From Haliotis asinina (Eukaryota; Mollusca; Gastropoda; Lepetellida; Haliotidae), in assembly GCF_037392515.1 (NCBI RefSeq), contig NC_090295.1, positions 24,716,501 to 24,780,500 of the forward strand: 64,000 nt of DNA, in the 5' to 3' direction. The translations under genes and the position numbers were made by a program. Below the pieces are notes generated by a model, which was not told where the DNA came from, did not search any database, and saw nothing but the letters and a program-made list of their open reading frames with translations. Of the stretch, positions 60,198 to 64,000 are shown one piece after another; within the stretch, counting starts at the first letter, position 1, and each line of letters opens with the position of its first letter.

Positions 60198-60355
60198 CAT
60201 GAGTGAGTATGTTTTATGCTGCTTTTAGCAATATTCCAGCAGTATCATTGCAGGGGACACCAGAAATGGGCTTCATGCATTGAACCAATGTGGAGAATCG
60301 AAATCGCATCTTTGGTGTTACAAGCGAATGCTTCAACCATTACGCTACCCCCCAC
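60198..60355 (-). mobile_element. tRNA-derived SINE, type I
   Basis: GAGTGAGTATGTTTTATGCT, GCTTTTAGCAATATTCCAGC, CCAGAAATGGGCTTCATGC and ATTACGCTACCCCCCACC follow the reverse-complement order of the family. Confidence 0.75.
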
Positions 60356-60969
60356 CTCTCAGTAAACTAAATGTTGATGTCCATGAAGTTGGATGCTTCA
60401 TCATGACCCCAGTTATTTATAATTTCATCGAAATATCATAGTTAATAACATCAGATATGTCACAGAGTAAATGAATATGAAAATGAAAATACAGTAGGGC
60501 ACCCCAGCATCATTAATCATTTATTTGTGTTAGAATTTTAATTAAGGTACAGATGTATTCATATAAATATCTTTGATTAAGTTTATAGTTGTTCCCACAT
60601 CTGTAACGTTAAACAAATTAAACAATAAGCCTATCTGTACAGGAAAAAGACTATGCTCCAGATGTTATCGGTGCTTGACATGGCAGGCTGGCTGTCTATA
60701 TGTTATCAACTCTCAATAAGGTGGTATTGATAAGTGGACATGTCACTTAGTGTCTGCTCAAAATATACAAATAGGGTTATATGAAAGACATGCATGGGCT
60801 GGGATATTCACATTCCAGCGTGTCATCATCCTCGCTGTGCAATGGTGTAATACTACGCTGCCACAGTTACTCAGTTGGATTTGGGGCTTGAATGACCTGG
60901 TTGCAGGTTTTCTGTGAGGATCGTTCTCCCAGGAACGTGCTAGAAATCTGTATCCAAACCCAGGTTGCC

Positions 60970-61060
60970 CCTGTTATGTTAGTGGGTTTGTCTTGTTATG
61001 TTAGTGGGTTTGTCTTGTTATGTTAGTGGGTTTGTCTTGTTATGTTAGTGGGTTTGTCTA
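60970..61060. repeat. 22-bp tandem repeat, four units
   Basis: TTATGTTAGTGGGTTTGTCT recurs four times with a 22-bp period. Confidence 0.9.
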
Positions 61061-61152
61061 TGCCGTGCCTGGCCATAAGCAAACTCGTGAACATTTTATA
61101 CCTGTATAACTTGGGTGTTTCCCTCTATGTAAAGCTGACATACTGGTGATAT

Positions 61153-61203
61153 ACTGGTTGGTTGGTTGGTTGGTTGGTTGGTTGGTTGGTTGGTTGGTTG
61201 GTT
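61153..61203. repeat. (TTGG)n microsatellite
   Basis: About twelve TTGG units occur in a row. Confidence 0.95.
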
Positions 61204-61204
61204 A

Positions 61205-61625
61205 GCAAGTGTCAACACTTAGCAACATTCCAGCTTTATGGCAGCGGTCTGTAATTATCAAATATGGATCAGGCAATCCAGTGATCAACAGCATGTGCCA
61301 CAATTTACGCAATTGGGGTACAATGACATATTGTGACAATCAAGTCAGCAAGCGACCCGTGAAGGTCCCGGGGTAGAATAGGCCTTCAACAACCCATGCT
61401 TGCCATAAAAGGCGACTATGCTTGTCGTAAGAGGCGACTAACGGGATCGGCTGGTCAGGCTCGCTGACTTGGTTGACACATGCCATCGGCTGCCAATTGC
61501 GCAGATCGATGCTCATGTTGTTGATCACTGGATTGTCTGGTCCAGACTCGATTATTCACAGACCGCCGCCATATAGCTGGAATATTGCTGGGTGCGGCGT
61601 AAAACTAAACTCACTCACTCACTCA
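61205..61625. mobile_element. inverted pair of type II SINE-like repeats
   Basis: 61205-61350 is a tail-first copy (GCAACATTCCAGCTTTATGG, GATCAGGCAATCCAGTG). 61352-61625 is a nearly complete copy in the opposite orientation (GACCCGTGAAGGTCCCGGGG, CTTCAACAACCCATGC, CGGCGTAAAACTAAACTCAC or GTGCGGCGTAAAACTAAACT). The pair could fold into a long hairpin in RNA. Confidence 0.85.
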
Positions 61626-62163
61626 AGTCAGCAAGCCCTGAGAAAGCATGGGTTGCTGAAGAACAATTACAAACCGAAACTCCAAGAGTTTGATACACTC
61701 TATAGCTGTTTAAGAAAAGAAAGATTAACCCAACTCACTCACTCATGCGTAATGAGCGCCAGGAAGCACAGAAACACAGTCATATTTACCGCTGTTACTA
61801 TACTATAGCTGGAAAATTGCTGAGAGCAGCGCGAAACAAACCAACCTGATTCTACATTTGGCACTCACACCAAGAACATTGGCCAGACTTGTCCAATCAT
61901 TACATGTCATGCTGTTTTAGTTTGTAGCGTGTATTGATTATAGTTTAACTAAACTGTAATGTCCAGCATATATTGCATTTTGTCAATTACTTACAAGAAT
62001 CCCAGTTTGGTGCCCGGTGACGTCTAAATGTTAACACGGTTATAACTGATTCCGCGTGACAGCCAACATTTGATTACACGTGACAGACAAATTGATTTAT
62101 ACTCTACGCAGAGAGAAGCCGTCATTTTGGTTTATCAAGCGGATCTGTGTGACGTGCCAGGTG

Positions 62164-62331
62164 ATGTTCAACACCGATGTATGTGCGTGGCATTTAGCGC
62201 TAGGAATAGCAGCTGGATACTTTGTGCTCAAATGTGTGTGGGCATGTGTACGGCTGTGGAAATTACGTCAGCTATTTCATCGATGTCCTGGAGAGGGAGA
62301 TTTCAGTTACATATATGGTAATCTTCACAAG
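62164..62331 (+). CDS. cytochrome P450 family 4-like, exon 1 (membrane anchor)
   Basis: ATG 62164 opens 56 codons starting MFNTDVCAWHLALGIAAGYF with a single N-terminal membrane helix (about residues 8-30), then a basic stretch and RCPGEGDFSYIYGNLHK, the position of the proline-rich hinge and (F/Y)GNLH block of microsomal P450s. The donor is CACAAG|GTTGGT at 62332. An in-frame GTG further upstream gives no better start. Family assignment rests mainly on exons 2 and 3. A haem-thiolate monooxygenase in the ER is expected. Confidence 0.65.
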
Positions 62332-62401
62332 GTTGGTTTGATTGTTATTTTTCGCCTCACTTAACAATATTCCAGCCGTACCAGAGCTGCCAGTCTGATC
62401 T

Positions 62402-62480
62402 TAACCATCAACGCTAGCACTGAGTGAGTGAGTATAGTTTTACACCGCTTTTTTTTTATTCCAACAATATCACAAGCGAC
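62402..62480 (-). mobile_element. SINE tail fragment in intron 1 of the P450-like gene
   Basis: TGAGTGAGTGAGTATAGTTT and TACACCGC are followed by a T run and ATTCCAACAATATCACAAGC, a diverged type I-like tail. Confidence 0.55.
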
Positions 62481-62575
62481 AATATTCAAGTCAGTGTCGA
62501 ATCTGAGTCATGGAAATCTAGTGATTGATGATACGAGTATAGACACAAGTAACGTCCATTGACTGAACTTTCTGT

Positions 62576-62895
62576 GAATGAGTGAGTGTGTTTAGTTTAC
62601 GCCACACTCAACAATACCGCAGCTGTAAGACAGGTGTCTGTTGTCTTGACCACACAACCCAGTGATCAACAGAATTAACGTCGATCTACACAACTGGGAT
62701 CATACGATAGCAAGTGTCAACAGTAAGCGAGACTGACCACCCGATCTCCTTGCTGAAGACCAATTCTCAACAAGATTATCACGGGTTCTTACACATCTGG
62801 GATCATACGATAGCAAGTGTCAACAGTAAGCGAGACTGACCACCCGATCTCCTTGCTGAAGACCAATTCTCAACAAGATTATCACGGGCTCTTAG
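62576..62895 (-). mobile_element. type II SINE-like repeat with internal 103-bp tandem duplication
   Basis: GTGAGTGTGTTTAGTTTACG starts the copy. The segment from about 62690 (CTGGGATCATACGATAGC ... AGATTATCACGGG) is repeated 103 bp later with few changes. Confidence 0.8.
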
Positions 62896-63286
62896 CTTTT
62901 ATGGTCTTCGGTAAAACGAACCTATTTTACCAGTGAAAAAAATATTTAACTACACTCAACGGTCTGCATCCTGATCACAAAATACTAGCTATATAACGAA
63001 AACAAAATTGCAAAATAAATGGTCATGAGTTACATCTCAACGATTACAATATAGATCAAATATAGCTAATTAATTTTAAAATATGTGTGTTCGGAATAAG
63101 TTCTAAAAAGTCAAAATAATTAACACAAGCATTTACCGACAACGAATTTGGCTGTAAAGACGAACGGGTATTGTTAAATGTTTCAGTGTTCAAGTATCTC
63201 GGGTACGAAGTGCAATTGAATTTAGTTTTCAAACATTATGTTTTGGCGCACATGTTTTCCTGAAGTTTTGTGTTAATTCCATGCAG

Positions 63287-63433
63287 TATCCGGGTCCAAA
63301 TGAAGAAGGTATTGCCTACAATCTGGATCTTGTCAAAAGATTCCCCTGTATGTGCGGGTGTAGACGGGCTCCCTCCTGCCCTTCATCGTTGTTCATCATC
63401 CGGACACGGTCAAACGTATCCTCAGGTCGTCAG
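63287..63433 (+). pseudogene. cytochrome P450 family 4-like, exon 2 (contains a frame error)
   Basis: The acceptor ATGCAG at 63286 leads to [20 protein letters not shown] in phase with exon 1. After about 63340 the family-like sequence (LLPFIVVHHPDTVKRILRSS) continues in another frame up to the donor CAG|GTAAGT at 63434. The exon is 147 nt, whereas joining to exon 3 needs a length of 1 mod 3. A net one-base indel near 63345-63365 is therefore present. It is either a sequence error or a broken gene. The HHPDTVK block is typical of CYP4F-like proteins. Confidence 0.65.
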
Positions 63434-63489
63434 GTAAGTGAATCATTAATGCGACCGGTTAACATCTCCTTCATCATTGTTGTTGTTGT

Positions 63490-63672
63490 TGTTTGTTTGT
63501 TTGTTGCCGCACTCAGCAATATTCCAGCTATACGACGGTGGTTTCTCAATAATCGAGTCTGGACCAGACGACCCAGTGATCAACATCACGAGCATCGATG
63601 TACGCGGTTCGGAAGTCAGTGAGCCTGACCACCCGATCCCGTTAGTCGCCTTTACGAGAAGCATGGGAATGT
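63490..63672 (-). mobile_element. type II SINE-like repeat in intron 2 of the P450-like gene
   Basis: GCCGCACTCAGCAATATTCC, GAGTCTGGACCAGACGACCC and CACCCGATCCCGTTAGTCGC are diagnostic. It is preceded by a (GTT)n and (TTTG)n run at 63478-63505. Confidence 0.85.
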
Positions 63673-63929
63673 GAGCAAAATAGAATAAGACTCTCCCACA
63701 ATAAACCAGGAATATAAAATTGTATATATTTTATAACCAATGCCAATGTTCTTTTTGGACACCATATGTGGCAGAAGGTTTTTGTTTCATCACTAGTTTT
63801 TTCGCTATAGATAATTTCAATTAAACCTAAGAGCCATAAAGAGAGAAAAGGTTAAATTATTTTTTGACGGCTGACAATGTTTATCGTATGTCAACCCATG
63901 AATGACGACGTGCTGTGTTCGCCCTTCAG

Positions 63930-64000
63930 AGCCCAAACCTCACAGTCGCTACATCTCGATGCCGATAGAGATGGGGATGCCGTGGCTAGGAATGGGGCTG
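63930..64000 (+). CDS. cytochrome P450 family 4-like, exon 3, 3' partial
   Basis: After the acceptor GCCCTTCAG (63921-63929) the frame completing a split codon reads EPKPHSRYISMPIEMGMPWL then GMGL up to the window edge. It corresponds to the SAPK...WLGDGLL block of CYP4 enzymes, with Met in place of Asp. The haem-binding region lies beyond the window. Confidence 0.6.

Larger units (their letters stand above)
59641..62163. other. intergenic region between DHX29 and the P450-like gene
   Basis: No protein-coding gene is recognised. It contains one type I SINE, two type II pieces in opposite orientation and two simple repeats, listed separately. The promoter of the P450-like gene should lie near 61900-62160 but no TATA box is convincing. 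Confidence 0.5.

Noticed and set aside
62080..62163. Upstream extension of the P450-like exon 1
   Set aside because: It begins with GTG, not ATG, and adds a charged stretch before the membrane helix, which does not fit microsomal P450s.

Overview
The window is metazoan nuclear DNA, most likely from a marine gastropod and probably an abalone (Haliotis-like). The reasons are intron-rich genes with GT-AG junctions, many copies of two SINE-like repeats ending in a TTTAC/GTAAAA...AAACTCACTCAC-type tail that I associate with abalone sequence, DIRS-type retrotransposons, and a decayed Polinton-like provirus. The species is an inference; the gene homologies are read directly from the translations.

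Layout. 1-701 is the last exon of an alpha-1,3-fucosyltransferase (GT10). 702-8289 is intergenic and holds a decayed non-LTR retrotransposon whose ORF1 carries a 2A-like motif, plus SINEs and simple repeats. 8290-57053 is one complete gene for the DExH-box RNA helicase DHX29. I reconstruct 29 coding exons that join in frame to about 1396 residues (human DHX29 is about 1370), with a poly(A) signal at 57099. Its introns hold almost everything else: four DIRS-like tyrosine-recombinase retrotransposons (A 12121-18024, B 19781-22300, C 23762-28289, D 46829-50770), a 892-bp pogo/Tigger-like element nested in B, an exact 880-bp tandem duplication (17621-19380), a 9.1-kb Polinton-like provirus with about 190-bp inverted terminal repeats (35640-44783), several SINEs, and minisatellites. 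Two of these minisatellites are built from 3' splice-site sequence. 57330-59620 is a satellite with higher-order structure. 62164-64000 (open at the right edge) is the 5' part of a cytochrome P450 family 4-like gene with a one-base frame problem in exon 2.

How it fits together. The three host genes are unrelated in function (Golgi glycosylation, translation initiation, membrane oxidation) and all lie on the + strand. The main story is a long, heavily colonised helicase gene whose exons and splice sites appear intact, while nearly every large intron is a mobile-element graveyard. The most notable items are the Polinton-like provirus between two exons of the helicase core, the 2A-like recoding motif in the LINE ORF1, the repeated decoy splice acceptors upstream of exons 4 and 21, and the recent-looking 880-bp duplication that ends 15 bp before exon 5.
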